Assembly: GCF_014201115.1 (NCBI RefSeq)
Contig: NZ_JACHDO010000001.1
Span: 1,178,001 to 1,242,000 of the forward strand
Reading direction: 5' to 3'
Origin: Nocardiopsis metallicus
GTDB taxonomy: Bacteria > Actinomycetota > Actinomycetes > Streptosporangiales > Streptosporangiaceae
Length of the DNA: 64,000 bases
Shown piece by piece: positions 45,641 to 54,865 of this stretch. The notes beneath the pieces were generated by a model. It was not told the origin of the DNA, made no database searches, and saw only the letters and a program-made list of their open reading frames with translations. Made by a program: the position numbers and the translations under genes. Position 1 is the first letter of the stretch. Each line of letters begins with the position of its first letter.

Positions 45641-46281
45641 CCGGCTCCGAGCCGGGGACGGTCGGGTCCCCGACCTACGGGGGGAAGGGGCGGGTTCCCC
45701 GAGCGCTTCGCACGCTCACCCGCAACGGGACGGGGCCATGGATCTCCAGGCCAGGGGACCTCCGGCCCGCACACCGGTCGGAGAACGCACTCGGGTTCAC
45801 CGACCACGGGATCACGGTTGACGGACGACGGCGCCTCTCTCGCGGTACGTCCTCCGGTAGGGCGGGGGACGCATCGGCGGTGGCCCGAGGGGTAGGGCCG
45901 GTCGGTTCCGGAGCGCCACGGCGGCGAGGTGCCCGGAAACGGCCGAGGGGACCGTGCCGAAGCAGCACCGGCCACGGAGCAGGGTGGCCGCCCGCGGTGA
46001 GGGCACGGTTCCGCGCCGATGGAAGAGGCGTCCGTCCCCGATACCGCAAACGCCTGGGGCAGAGCCGGAAGGGGGCTGCGCCTCAGGAGGGCGCTGCGGC
46101 CGGGAACCCCTGTGCGCATGGGCACCGCACAGGGGTTCCCGGAGCGCCGACGCCGGACCGCTCCTCGGCGTGCCGTGAACCGCGGACGCGGGTGTCGTGC
46201 TGCCTCGTTGGCGGATCAGGGCGCGTGCTCGGAACCAGGCCGAGGCCACCCGTACGGTCCTGAAGCAGCCGTCGTGCACGC
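45641..46281. other. Gene-free stretch with a strong hairpin
   Basis: I see no supported gene. Its left part may be the decayed tail of the DNRLRE gene. It holds a 15-bp perfect hairpin, GGGAACCCCTGTGCG (46102-46116) with its complement (46126-46140), loop 9 bases. Confidence 0.5.
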
Positions 46282-46325
46282 CGGTGACCGCGACCCCGCC
46301 TGGGGTGGCGGGTCCGCGGTCACCG
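46282..46325 (-). terminator. Terminator-like hairpin after the arabinose operon
   Basis: CGGTGACCGCG...CCCGCC (46282-46300) pairs with 46307-46325 with two mismatches inside a 19-bp stem and a 6-base loop. It lies 24 bp downstream of the last permease stop on the minus strand, and probably ends the long ara operon. Confidence 0.65.
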
Positions 46326-46348
46326 CCGCGCCTACCGGCTCAGGCCGG

Positions 46349-47626
46349 TCAGGCCCCGCCGGACACCCGGTCGGGTTCTCCGCTCCGCTCGGGCCCGCTT
46401 CGCCGCAGCCGCCACCGCAAGCCCGGCAGGATCGGCGCGGAGCCGCCCACCCGGCGCTTGTTGTAGATGTCGAAGGCCACCGCCAGCAGCAGCACCAGGC
46501 CCTTGATGAACTGCTGCCAGTCCACGCCCAGGCCGATCAGCGACATGCCGTTGTTGAGCACGCCCATGAACAGGGCGCCGATGACCGCGCCGATCACGCT
46601 GCCCACACCACCAGCCGCTGAGGCGCCGCCGATGAAGGCCGCCGCGATGGCGTCCAGCTCGAACATGGTGCCCGCGCCGGGGGTGGCGGCGTTGAGCCGG
46701 GCGGTGAAGACGAGCCCGGCCAGCGCCGAGAGCACCCCCATGTTCACGAACACCCAGAACGTGGTGCGCTTGGTGCGGATACCCGACAGCGCGGCGGCCC
46801 GCTCGCTGCCGCCCACCGCGTACACGCGCCGCCCCATCGTGGTGGAGCGCATCACGAACGCGTACCCGGCGATGAGCGCGACCAGCAGCACGCCCACCAG
46901 CGGCAGGCCGTTGTGGCCGGCCAGCGTGTAGGTGAAGGCCACGATCACGGCCACCACCAGCGCCGAACCGGCCGCGGTCACCGCCGCCGGGGCCGTGGGC
47001 AGGTCGCGTGCCAGGGAGCGGGCCCGCGTGCGCCACTGGATCCACACGATCACCGCGGCCCCGCCCAGACCCAGGGCCAGGGTGGGCAGGTGCAGACCGT
47101 CGGTCTGCCCGGGCAGGAACCCGCTGGCGATCACCCGCAGCGACTGCGGCAGGGGCGCGATGGACTCCCCGCCCAGCACCGCCAGGGTGGCGCCGCGGAA
47201 GATCAGCATCCCGGCCAGGGTCACGATGAACGCGGGCACGCCCACGTAGGCGATCCAGAACCCCTGCCAGGCGCCGATGAGGCCGCCCAGCAGCAGGGCC
47301 AGGGGGACGACCACGACGGTCGGCAGGCCCCAGGAGGTCAGCATGATCGCCGACACCGCACCGGTGAACGCCACCACCGAACCGACCGACAGGTCGATGT
47401 GCCCGGTGATGATCACCAGCATCATCCCGATCGCCAGGATCAGGATGTAGGAGTTCTGCATGATCAGGTTGGTGATGTTGAGCGGGGTGAGCAGCAGCCC
47501 GCCGGTCAGGACCTGGAACAGGATGATGACGGCGACCAGGGCGATGGCCATGCCGTACTGGCGGGTGTTGCCCCGCAGCAGCTCCCGCAGGCGGGAGCGC
47601 GAGGGGTTTCGGGTCAGGTCGTTCAC
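46349..47626 (-). CDS. mmsB: Multiple-monosaccharide ABC transporter permease (MmsB/GguB type)
   Basis: 425 residues, longer than ribose permeases and typical for the MmsB/GguB type. About ten membrane helices are present, with the GMMLVIITGHIDLSVGSVVAF loop near residue 75 and GGASAAGGVGSVIGAVIGALFMG near the C-terminus. It starts at a GTG overlapping the ATPase stop by 4 bp. It is the membrane part of a ChvE-type importer for arabinose, galactose and related sugars. It is the last gene of the ara cluster. Confidence 0.93.
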   Translation of the reverse strand: MNDLTRNPSRSRLRELLRGNTRQYGMAIALVAVIILFQVLTGGLLLTPLNITNLIMQNSYILILAIGMMLVIITGHIDLSVGSVVAFTGAVSAIMLTSWGLPTVVVVPLALLLGGLIGAWQGFWIAYVGVPAFIVTLAGMLIFRGATLAVLGGESIAPLPQSLRVIASGFLPGQTDGLHLPTLALGLGGAAVIVWIQWRTRARSLARDLPTAPAAVTAAGSALVVAVIVAFTYTLAGHNGLPLVGVLLVALIAGYAFVMRSTTMGRRVYAVGGSERAAALSGIRTKRTTFWVFVNMGVLSALAGLVFTARLNAATPGAGTMFELDAIAAAFIGGASAAGGVGSVIGAVIGALFMGVLNNGMSLIGLGVDWQQFIKGLVLLLAVAFDIYNKRRVGGSAPILPGLRWRLRRSGPERSGEPDRVSGGA

Positions 47627-49200
47627 GTCGGGTCCCCGGTTCGGGTCATGAGTCTCATCAGGGTCTCCTGGTCGGCGTCGGCCCGGGGCACCTGGCCGGT
47701 GATCCGCCCCTCGCACATGGCGTAGACGCGGTCGCACATGCCCAGGATCTCCGGCAGCTCCGAGGAGATGAGCAGCACGCAGGCCCCCTCGGCCGCCAGA
47801 CGGCGCACGATCAGGTAGATCTCGTACTTGGCGCCCACGTCGATGCCGCGGGTGGGCTCGTCCAGGATCAGCAGGTCGGGCCGGGTGAACATCCACTTGC
47901 CCAGCACGACCTTCTGCTGGTTGCCGCCGCTGAGGGTGCGCACCGTCTGGTTGACGCCGTGGCTGCGCACCCGCATGCGTTCGCTCATGCGCTGGGCCTC
48001 CACCGTCTCCAGGCCCGGGTCGATCACACCCCGGGTACAGACGCGGCCCAGTGCGGCCATCGTGGTGTTGTGGCGGATGTCGTCGTCCAGGACCAGCCCC
48101 AGGGACTTGCGGTCCTCGGGCACGTAGGCGACCCCGGCGGCGATGGCGTCGGCGACGTCGCCCACGCGCAGTTCCTCGCCGTCGCGCAGCAGGGCCCCCC
48201 GGACGTAGCGGCCGTAGGAGCGCCCGAACAGGCTCATCGCGAACTCGGTGCGCCCGGCGCCCATGAGCCCGGCCAGTCCCACGACCTCGCCGGCGCGCAG
48301 GTCGAGGTCGACCCCCCGCACCATGCGCCGCCCCGCCTGGGTGGGGTGGTCCACCGTCCAGTCGCGCACCTGGAAGCGGACCGGGCCGATCTCCCCCTCG
48401 CGGTCGGGGTAGCGCTGGTCCAGGTCGCGGCCGACCATCCCGCGGATGACGCGGTCCTCGTCCACGGAGGGGCGGCCGTCGGCGTCGCGCTCCACGGCCA
48501 GGGTCTCCACGGTCCGGCCGTCGCGCAGGATGGTGACCTCGTCGCTGACCCGCATGATCTCGCCGAGCTTGTGCGAGATGAGCACGCACGCCACACCCTG
48601 TTCGCGCAGTTCCAGCAGCAGGTCCAGCAGCCGGTCGCTCTCGGCTTCGTTGAGCGCCGAGGTCGGCTCGTCCAGGATCAGCAGCCGCACGTCCTTGGCC
48701 AGTGCCTTGGCGATCTCCACCATCTGCTGGGCGCCGATGCTCAGCGTCGAGACGGGCGCGGCCGGGTTCTCCTCCAGGCCGACCCGGAGCAGCAGTTCCC
48801 GGGCACGGGCGTGGGTGGCGCCCCAGTCGATGACGCCGAAGCGGGTCACCTCGTGGCCCAGCAGCACGTTCTCGCTGATGGACAGCTGTGGGATGAGCGC
48901 GAGCTCCTGGTGGATGATCGCGATCCCGGCCCTTTCGCTGGCGGCCACGTCGGCGAACGCGCGGGGCTCGCCGTCCACCTCCACCAGGCCGGTGTAGGAA
49001 CCGGCCGGGTGGACACCGCTCAGCACCTTCATCAGGGTGGACTTGCCCGCCCCGTTCTCCCCCATGAGGGCGTGCACGCTGCCGTGGGCCACGTCCAGGG
49101 ACACCCCGTCCAGGGCCCGCACCCCGGGGAACTCCTTGCGGATGCCGCGCATGCGCAGCAGCGGCCCCGGGGCGGCGGGTTCGGTGTCAGCGCTCATCAT
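47623..49200 (-). CDS. mmsA: Multiple-monosaccharide ABC transporter ATP-binding protein (MmsA/GguA type)
   Basis: 525 residues with two nucleotide-binding domains. The first has Walker [10 protein letters not shown], signature LSIGAQQ and Walker [10 protein letters not shown]. The second has the degenerate [18 protein letters not shown] and [16 protein letters not shown]. Unlike the ytf system in this window, both domains are intact. The ATG at 49200 overlaps the binding-protein stop by 4 bp. The same minus frame remains open into the upstream genes, but those are separate proteins in other frames. Confidence 0.95.
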   Translation of the reverse strand: MMSADTEPAAPGPLLRMRGIRKEFPGVRALDGVSLDVAHGSVHALMGENGAGKSTLMKVLSGVHPAGSYTGLVEVDGEPRAFADVAASERAGIAIIHQELALIPQLSISENVLLGHEVTRFGVIDWGATHARARELLLRVGLEENPAAPVSTLSIGAQQMVEIAKALAKDVRLLILDEPTSALNEAESDRLLDLLLELREQGVACVLISHKLGEIMRVSDEVTILRDGRTVETLAVERDADGRPSVDEDRVIRGMVGRDLDQRYPDREGEIGPVRFQVRDWTVDHPTQAGRRMVRGVDLDLRAGEVVGLAGLMGAGRTEFAMSLFGRSYGRYVRGALLRDGEELRVGDVADAIAAGVAYVPEDRKSLGLVLDDDIRHNTTMAALGRVCTRGVIDPGLETVEAQRMSERMRVRSHGVNQTVRTLSGGNQQKVVLGKWMFTRPDLLILDEPTRGIDVGAKYEIYLIVRRLAAEGACVLLISSELPEILGMCDRVYAMCEGRITGQVPRADADQETLMRLMTRTGDPT

Positions 49201-50288
49201 TCGAGCTCGGACTCCTCGTAGTAGCCGCTCTCGACCAGGACCTCGTGGTAGTTCTCCAGGTCCACCGAGACCGGCTCCAGCAGGAAGGAGGGCACGACCT
49301 TGGTCCCGTTGTCGTAGCTGTCGGTGTCGTTGACCGGTACCTCCTCGTCGGCCAGCACCGCCTCGGCCATGTCCACGGTCTGCGCGGCCAGCTCGCGGGT
49401 GTCCTTGAAGACGGTCTGGGTCTGCTCCCCGGCGATGATCGACCGCACCGAGGACAGGTCGGCGTCCTGGCCGGTGACCACCGGCAGGGGGCGGGCGTCG
49501 GTGCCGTAGCCCACCGCCCGCAGGGACTCGATCACCCCCAGGCTGATGCCGTCGAAGGGCGACAGGACCGCGTGCACGTCCTCGTCGGAGTAGTTGGCGC
49601 TGAGCAGGTTGTCCATCCGGGACTGGGCGACGGAGCCGTCCCAGCGGGTGGTGGCGATCTGCCCCATCTCGGTCTGGCCGCTGCGCACCTCCAGGGTGCC
49701 GTCGTCGATGTGCGGCTGCAGCACCGACATGGCGCCGTCGTTGAAGAAGTAGGCGTTGTTGTCGTCGGGGGCTCCGCCGAACAGCTCGATGTTGAACGGG
49801 CCGTCCTCGTTCTCCAGGTCCAGGGAGTCGACGATGTACTGCCCCTGGATGACGCCGACCTCGAAGTTGTCGAAGGTGGCGTAGTAGTCGACGTTCTCGC
49901 TTCCCATGATGAGGCGGTCGTAGGCGATCACCGGGATGCCGCTGTCGGCGGCGGTGTCCAGGACGTCGCCCAGGGCCTCCCCGTCGATGGAGGCGATGAC
50001 CAGGGCGTCCACGCCCCGGGTGATCATGTTCTCGATCTGGGAGATCTGGTCCTGGACGACGTCCTCGGCGTACTGCAGGTCGGTGCCGTAGCCGCGCTCC
50101 TCGAACTCGGCGACCATGTTCGCGCCGTCGTTGATCCAGCGCTCGGAGGACTGGGTGGGCATGGCGATACCGATGACGCCGTTCTCGCCGTCGGTGCGGG
50201 CGGCGTCGCCGACACCGCCGCAGGCGGTCAGCAGCAGAGCCCCGGTGGTGAGGGCGGCGGTCAGGGCCGTGTGTGGTGGACGTGGCAT
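49197..50288 (-). CDS. chvE: Multiple-monosaccharide binding lipoprotein (ChvE type)
   Basis: 363 residues. The lipoprotein signal ends at a Cys near residue 23 (LLTAC). The mature fold follows Chv[67 protein letters not shown] and [27 protein letters not shown]. ChvE-type proteins bind arabinose, galactose, glucose and xylose in pyranose form. Its gene is 30 bp after the GH51 gene and heads the CUT2 part of the ara cluster, so it complements the CUT1 system at 53029-56200 by taking up free monosaccharide. Confidence 0.94.
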   Translation of the reverse strand: MPRPPHTALTAALTTGALLLTACGGVGDAARTDGENGVIGIAMPTQSSERWINDGANMVAEFEERGYGTDLQYAEDVVQDQISQIENMITRGVDALVIASIDGEALGDVLDTAADSGIPVIAYDRLIMGSENVDYYATFDNFEVGVIQGQYIVDSLDLENEDGPFNIELFGGAPDDNNAYFFNDGAMSVLQPHIDDGTLEVRSGQTEMGQIATTRWDGSVAQSRMDNLLSANYSDEDVHAVLSPFDGISLGVIESLRAVGYGTDARPLPVVTGQDADLSSVRSIIAGEQTQTVFKDTRELAAQTVDMAEAVLADEEVPVNDTDSYDNGTKVVPSFLLEPVSVDLENYHEVLVESGYYEESELE

Positions 50289-50318
50289 CGTGAGGTCTTC
50301 TTCCTGGAAGGGGCCGGT

Positions 50319-51842
50319 TCAGCCGTTGGCGGGGGAGAGGGTGATGACGGACCAGGACACGGGCGGCAGCACCGCGGTGAGCCGACCGTCCGCCAACCGG
50401 ACGTCCTTGGCGGGCCGGGGCACGACCCGGTCGGGGGCGTCCATGGTGTTGGCGGCGTAGGGGTCCTCGTCGGACAGCGTCTGGGCGTCGGTGACCGCCC
50501 CGGGCGCCACGGCGCTCAGATCGGCGTCCAGGGTCAGGTGCTGGTCGGTGGAGCGGTTGACCACGAACAGCGACGTGCTTCCGTCCTGGTCGTCGTGGGT
50601 CACGACGGCGTCCAGCGCGGGAACGGTGCCGTGGCGCTCGGTCGCGTACTCGGGCGTGCTCAGGCGGGTGCGCAGCACCTGGCCGCGGGCCGCGCGCGCG
50701 GTGAGCGCGAAGGGGTGGAAGATGCTCTGCCGCCAGGCGGGGCCGCCGGGCTCGGTCATGATCGGGGCGATGACGTTGGCCAGCTGGGCCTGGCTGGCGG
50801 CGGTGACCCGGTCGCTGTGCCGCAGCAGGCTGATCAGCAGGTTGCCGACCACGACGGCGTCGGCGACGTTGTACTGGTCCTCGATGACGCGCGGTGCCAC
50901 CCGCCAGTCGTCGGTGGGCTGGACGGCGGCCTCGGCCTGGTGGCGGCTCAGATACCACACGTTCCACTCGTCGAAGGAGAGCTGGATGCGCTTGGGATTG
51001 CGCAGCCGCGCCCCCACGGCGTCGGCGGTGGCGGTCACCGAGTCGATGAAGGCGTCCATGTCGGTGGCGCTGGCCAGGAAGGAGCCCAGGTCGCCGTCGT
51101 GCTCCTCGTAGTAGGCGTGCAGGGAGACGTACTCGACGCTGTCGTAGGTCTCCTCCAGGACGGTGGCCTCCCACTCTCCGAAGGTGGGCATGGAGGACCC
51201 GGAGCTTCCGCACACCACCAGTTCCAGGTCGCGGTCGGCCGTCTTCATGGCGCGGGCCACCTGCGCGGCCTTGCGCCCGTAGGAGCGGGCGTCCAGGTTG
51301 CCGATCTGCCAGGGGCCGTCCATCTCGTTGCCCAGGCACCACATGCGGATGTCATGGGGGGCGGGGTGCCCGTTGGCGACCCGCTGGTCGGACAGGTGGG
51401 TGCCGTCGGGGTGGTTGCAGTACTCCAGCAGGTCCAGGGCCTCGGCCAGGCCCCGGGTGCCGAGGTTGACCGCCATCATCGGTTCGATCCCCAGGTCGCG
51501 GCACCAGGTCATGAACTCGTCGAGGCCGAACTGGTTGGTCTCGATGCTGTGCCAGGCCAGGTCGCGGCGGACGGGGCGCTGTTCCCGGGGGCCGACCCCG
51601 TCCTCCCACTTGTAGCCGGAGACGAAGTTGCCGCCGGGGTAGCGGACGGTGCTCACCCCCAGCTCCCGGACCAGGTCGGCGACGTCGCGCCGGAAGCCGT
51701 GGGGGTCGGCGGCCGGGTGGCCGGGCTCGTAGATACCGGTGTAGACGCAACGGCCCATGTGCTCGACGAAGGAGCCGAAGGTGCGCCGGTGGACGGGGGC
51801 GACGGGGTCGGCGGGGTCGACGTGCAGTGAGGCGTTGAGCAT
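50319..51842 (-). CDS. Alpha-L-arabinofuranosidase, GH51
   Basis: 507 residues, the normal GH51 length, no signal peptide, so cytoplasmic. A TIM barrel opens with RRTFGSFVEHMGRCVYTGIY and TVRYPGGNFVSGYKWEDGVG. The acid/base Glu lies in WCLGNEMDGPWQ and the nucleophile Glu in LSFDEWNVWY. A C-terminal beta domain ends with PPVSWSVITL. It splits imported arabino-oligosaccharides or arabinofuranosides to L-arabinose for AraA. It sits between the secreted GH43 gene and the ChvE-type transporter genes, same strand, short gaps. Confidence 0.96.
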   Translation of the reverse strand: MLNASLHVDPADPVAPVHRRTFGSFVEHMGRCVYTGIYEPGHPAADPHGFRRDVADLVRELGVSTVRYPGGNFVSGYKWEDGVGPREQRPVRRDLAWHSIETNQFGLDEFMTWCRDLGIEPMMAVNLGTRGLAEALDLLEYCNHPDGTHLSDQRVANGHPAPHDIRMWCLGNEMDGPWQIGNLDARSYGRKAAQVARAMKTADRDLELVVCGSSGSSMPTFGEWEATVLEETYDSVEYVSLHAYYEEHDGDLGSFLASATDMDAFIDSVTATADAVGARLRNPKRIQLSFDEWNVWYLSRHQAEAAVQPTDDWRVAPRVIEDQYNVADAVVVGNLLISLLRHSDRVTAASQAQLANVIAPIMTEPGGPAWRQSIFHPFALTARAARGQVLRTRLSTPEYATERHGTVPALDAVVTHDDQDGSTSLFVVNRSTDQHLTLDADLSAVAPGAVTDAQTLSDEDPYAANTMDAPDRVVPRPAKDVRLADGRLTAVLPPVSWSVITLSPANG

Positions 51843-51909
51843 GGGTCTCCTCGGTTGGTGGGAGGGTCCGGCCTGTGTGGAGCCGGGCCCCTGGCTGATC
51901 CCGCGGTCG

Positions 51910-53001
51910 CTATCGGACGTAGGGCCATCCGTCGTCGGTCCAGTGCAGTTCCCTGATGGCCATCCGGAAGTCGAAGTCCGGGCCCAGGTCGGTGTCGTAG
52001 TAGGTGTAGGCGAGCAGGCCCCCGGAGACGGACTGGCCGCCGGATCCGGTGATGGTGCCCTCGTCGGCGACGATCACGGTGCCGCCGCCCTCGAGCATCG
52101 GGACGCCGTCGGCGTCGAGGTAGGGGCCGGTGATGTCCTCGGAGCGGCCGACGGCGATCTTGTAGTCGCTGTCGACCCGGCAGCAGTGGTCGAAGGAGAC
52201 GAACAGGTAGTGGTAGCCCCCGTGTGCCGTCAGGAAGGGCGCCTCGACGGCGTTGGGCGCTTCGGTCCGGTCGACCAGGTGCACGGGCTCCGCTCCCTGG
52301 ACCGGCTTGCCGCTGGGCCAGTCGAGTTCGACCAGGTGGATTCCGCTCCAGAAGGAGCCGAAGGTCATCCAGTGGCGCCCCTGGGCGTCGGTGGCGATAC
52401 CCGGGTCGATGGCGTTGTAGGAGTCGCCCTCGAAGGACTCCAGCACCATGCCCTCGTCGACCCACTCGTAGGCGGGGTCGTCGGGGTCGAGCGTGGTGTT
52501 GGTGGCCAGGCCGATCAGTGACCGGTTGGAGCCGAAGGTGGAGGCGGCGTAGTACAGGTAGTACGTGCCGTCGGAGTGGTGGATCTCGGGTGCCCAGAGG
52601 GTCTCCACCCCGGGCACGGCCTCGTCGATCCATCCGGGCCTGGTGTCCCAGACGGTGCCGGTGAACGTCCAGTACGAGCCGTCCGGGGAGGAGCGGATCT
52701 GGATGTTGCCGTCCCCGATCTCGGGGTTGCCGGTGCCGAAGACGTACCAGTCCTCGCCCTCACCGCCCGCGTGCAGGCCGGGGTCGTGGACCCGCAGCCC
52801 GCCCGCGAAGGGGTGGAGGTGGTCGGGCTGGTGCCCGTACAGGGGCAGCCCGGGGTTGTTGGGCGGAACGTCCCAGTCGTCCTGGGCCGAGGCCGCCGTG
52901 GCCTGGGAGCCGGGCGGCGGCCCGACCAGGTTGGCGGCCAGCACGGCCGTCAGCGTCGCGGCGGCCAGTGCCGTCACGGTCCAGGGGAGTGCGTGTCTCA
53001 C
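51910..53001 (-). CDS. Secreted endo-alpha-1,5-L-arabinanase, GH43
   Basis: 363 residues with an N-terminal signal peptide (hydrophobic 8-28, cut near QATAASA). The GH43 five-bladed propeller shows the general-base Asp in RVHDPGLHA, the pKa-modulating Asp in NAIDPGIATD and the acid Glu in NAVEAPFL, plus WAPEIHHSDGTYYLYY. It cuts the alpha-1,5 backbone of arabinan outside the cell, releasing oligosaccharides for the CUT1 transporter encoded upstream. It ends with a TAG and lies 67 bp before the GH51 gene. Confidence 0.94.
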   Translation of the reverse strand: MRHALPWTVTALAAATLTAVLAANLVGPPPGSQATAASAQDDWDVPPNNPGLPLYGHQPDHLHPFAGGLRVHDPGLHAGGEGEDWYVFGTGNPEIGDGNIQIRSSPDGSYWTFTGTVWDTRPGWIDEAVPGVETLWAPEIHHSDGTYYLYYAASTFGSNRSLIGLATNTTLDPDDPAYEWVDEGMVLESFEGDSYNAIDPGIATDAQGRHWMTFGSFWSGIHLVELDWPSGKPVQGAEPVHLVDRTEAPNAVEAPFLTAHGGYHYLFVSFDHCCRVDSDYKIAVGRSEDITGPYLDADGVPMLEGGGTVIVADEGTITGSGGQSVSGGLLAYTYYDTDLGPDFDFRMAIRELHWTDDGWPYVR

Positions 53002-53028
53002 GGGGGTCTCCTGGGGGTCGGGAGCGGG

Positions 53029-53919
53029 TCAGCCCTTGATGCCTGCTCCGGCGACACCGGTGACGATGTGCCGCTGGAACAGCAGGAAGACGATCAGCAG
53101 TGGGAGGGCTCCCAGTACCGCGGAGGCCATGACCTGCGCGTACTGGATCCCGTAGCCGCCCATCACCGTGCCCATTCCGACGGGGAGGGTCATCGTGTCC
53201 GGGTCGGTCGTGACGAGGAACGGCCACAGGAAGTTGTTCCACGCGCCGATGAAGGTGAAGATACCGACCGCGGTCAGGATGGGCCGGGACAACGGCAGCA
53301 TCACGTTCCACAGGATCCTCAGGGAACCGGCGCCGTCGATCTTCGCTGCGTCCTCGTAGTCACGGGGGATGGCGTCGAAGAACCGTTTGAGGATGAACAC
53401 GAACACGGGCGCGACCACCTGCGGCAGGGCGATCCCCCAGTAGGTGTCCACCAGTCCCAGCTGGGTCATCAGGATGAACTGGGGAACGATCAGGGTCTGC
53501 GGCGGGATGAGGATGCCGCCGATGATCAGTGCGAACAGCCACGGGCGGCCGCGGAAGTCGAAGCGGGAGAACCCGTAGGCGGCCAGCACGCACACGATGA
53601 GGGTCAGGACCGTGACGATCGAGGTCGTGACGAACGAGTTGAACGTCCACCGGATGATGTCCCCGCGACCCAGCACCTGCGCGTAGGCGTCGAAGGTGGG
53701 GTTGGCCGTGAACCAGGTCGGGGGCGTGATCGTGGTCTCGCCCTCGGGTTTGATCGAGGTCGCGAACGACCACAGCAGCGGAACCAGCCACAGCAGGGCC
53801 GCCAGGAAAGCGGTCGTGTAGAGGATGATCCGACCTGCGTTGGGCCGGCGCCCGCGCCGCACGGCCGCCGGGCGTTGGGGGGCGGCGGTCGGTGCGGGGC
53901 GGTCGGTGGTGGTGGTCAT
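53029..53919 (-). CDS. Carbohydrate ABC transporter permease (MalG type, CUT1)
   Basis: 296 residues, six predicted membrane helices. The EAA loop is YEDAAKIDGAGSLRILWNVMLPL, and the conserved C-terminal GAGIKG end typical of MalG-type permeases is present. It starts one base after the stop of the MalF-type gene, so both are translated together. Together with 53921 and 54866 it forms an importer whose context points to arabino-oligosaccharides. No ATPase gene is nearby, so a shared ATPase encoded elsewhere is expected. Confidence 0.94.
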   Translation of the reverse strand: MTTTTDRPAPTAAPQRPAAVRRGRRPNAGRIILYTTAFLAALLWLVPLLWSFATSIKPEGETTITPPTWFTANPTFDAYAQVLGRGDIIRWTFNSFVTTSIVTVLTLIVCVLAAYGFSRFDFRGRPWLFALIIGGILIPPQTLIVPQFILMTQLGLVDTYWGIALPQVVAPVFVFILKRFFDAIPRDYEDAAKIDGAGSLRILWNVMLPLSRPILTAVGIFTFIGAWNNFLWPFLVTTDPDTMTLPVGMGTVMGGYGIQYAQVMASAVLGALPLLIVFLLFQRHIVTGVAGAGIKG

Positions 53920-53920
53920 G

Positions 53921-54856
53921 TCACCCCTCCTTCCGGGAGAAGAGGCGGAACTGCGCCACGGAGGCGATGATGATCAGGACCATGAACACGTAGGCCATGG
54001 ACGAGGCCAGACCGATGCGCAGCCCGACGAACCCGGAGTCGTAGATGTACTGGATGACGGTGCGGGTGGCGAAGTTGGGGCCGCCCCCGGTCATCAGGTA
54101 GATCTGCTCGAACACGCGGAGCGAGCCGATCAGCTGCAGGACGGTGATCAGCACCGTGGTGCGGGCGAGCAGCGGCAGGGTGATCCGGCCGATGCGCTGC
54201 CAGGCACCCGCGCCGTCGATCGCGGCGGCCTCGTACACGTCCTTGGGGATGGACTGCATGGCGGCCAGGTACAGCAGGTAGTTGAACCCGACCTGCCACC
54301 ACGCCGTGGCGATGACCACCGAGACCATCGCGGTGTTCTCGCTGAACAGCCACTCGGAGCCCTCGAACCCGAGCTGGCCCAGGATCCCGTTGAACAGCCC
54401 CAGGCTGGGGTTGTACATCCACTCCCACATGAGCGCCATGACCGCCACCGGCAGCACGAACGGCGCGAAGAAGGACAGCCGCAGGAACCACCCCAGCCGT
54501 CGGGCGTGGTCGGTGAGCAGGGCCAGCCCCAGGGCGAGCAGCACCATGACGGGCACGCTCAGCACGGTGAACACGAGGGTGTTCCACAGGGACTCGTACA
54601 GCGCCGGGTCGGTGAGCGTCTCGTTCCAGTTGTCGAAGCCGACGAAGGAGACGGGGCCGCCGGCGAGGCTGCGGTCGGTGAACGTGTAGCCCAGGCCCAC
54701 GATCGCGGGCCAGACCAGGAAGAGCAGGTAGAAGGCGAGGAAGGGGAGGACGTACCAGAGTCCCGTCCACGTGGCGGGCCTGCGGCGCACGTCCACCAGC
54801 CCGGATCCGGCCGTGCCGGACCCCTGAACGCGTGGGGTGTGTGTTCGCTCGGACAT
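53921..54856 (-). CDS. Carbohydrate ABC transporter permease (MalF type, CUT1)
   Basis: 311 residues. A polar N-terminus of about 35 residues precedes six membrane helices. The EAA loop is YEAAAIDGAGAWQRIGRITLPLL (about residues 208-230). It is the partner of the MalG-type protein and is preceded by the binding-protein gene with a 9-bp gap. It sits in the inner membrane and forms the sugar channel. Confidence 0.94.
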   Translation of the reverse strand: MSERTHTPRVQGSGTAGSGLVDVRRRPATWTGLWYVLPFLAFYLLFLVWPAIVGLGYTFTDRSLAGGPVSFVGFDNWNETLTDPALYESLWNTLVFTVLSVPVMVLLALGLALLTDHARRLGWFLRLSFFAPFVLPVAVMALMWEWMYNPSLGLFNGILGQLGFEGSEWLFSENTAMVSVVIATAWWQVGFNYLLYLAAMQSIPKDVYEAAAIDGAGAWQRIGRITLPLLARTTVLITVLQLIGSLRVFEQIYLMTGGGPNFATRTVIQYIYDSGFVGLRIGLASSMAYVFMVLIIIASVAQFRLFSRKEG

Positions 54857-54865
54857 GTTCGCCTC

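Noticed and set aside
47623..51342. Single 1239-codon minus-strand frame including the MmsA ATPase
   Set aside because: Only the last 525 codons look like protein. The rest overlaps ChvE and GH51 genes in other frames, and an ATG with stop-start overlap defines the ATPase start.
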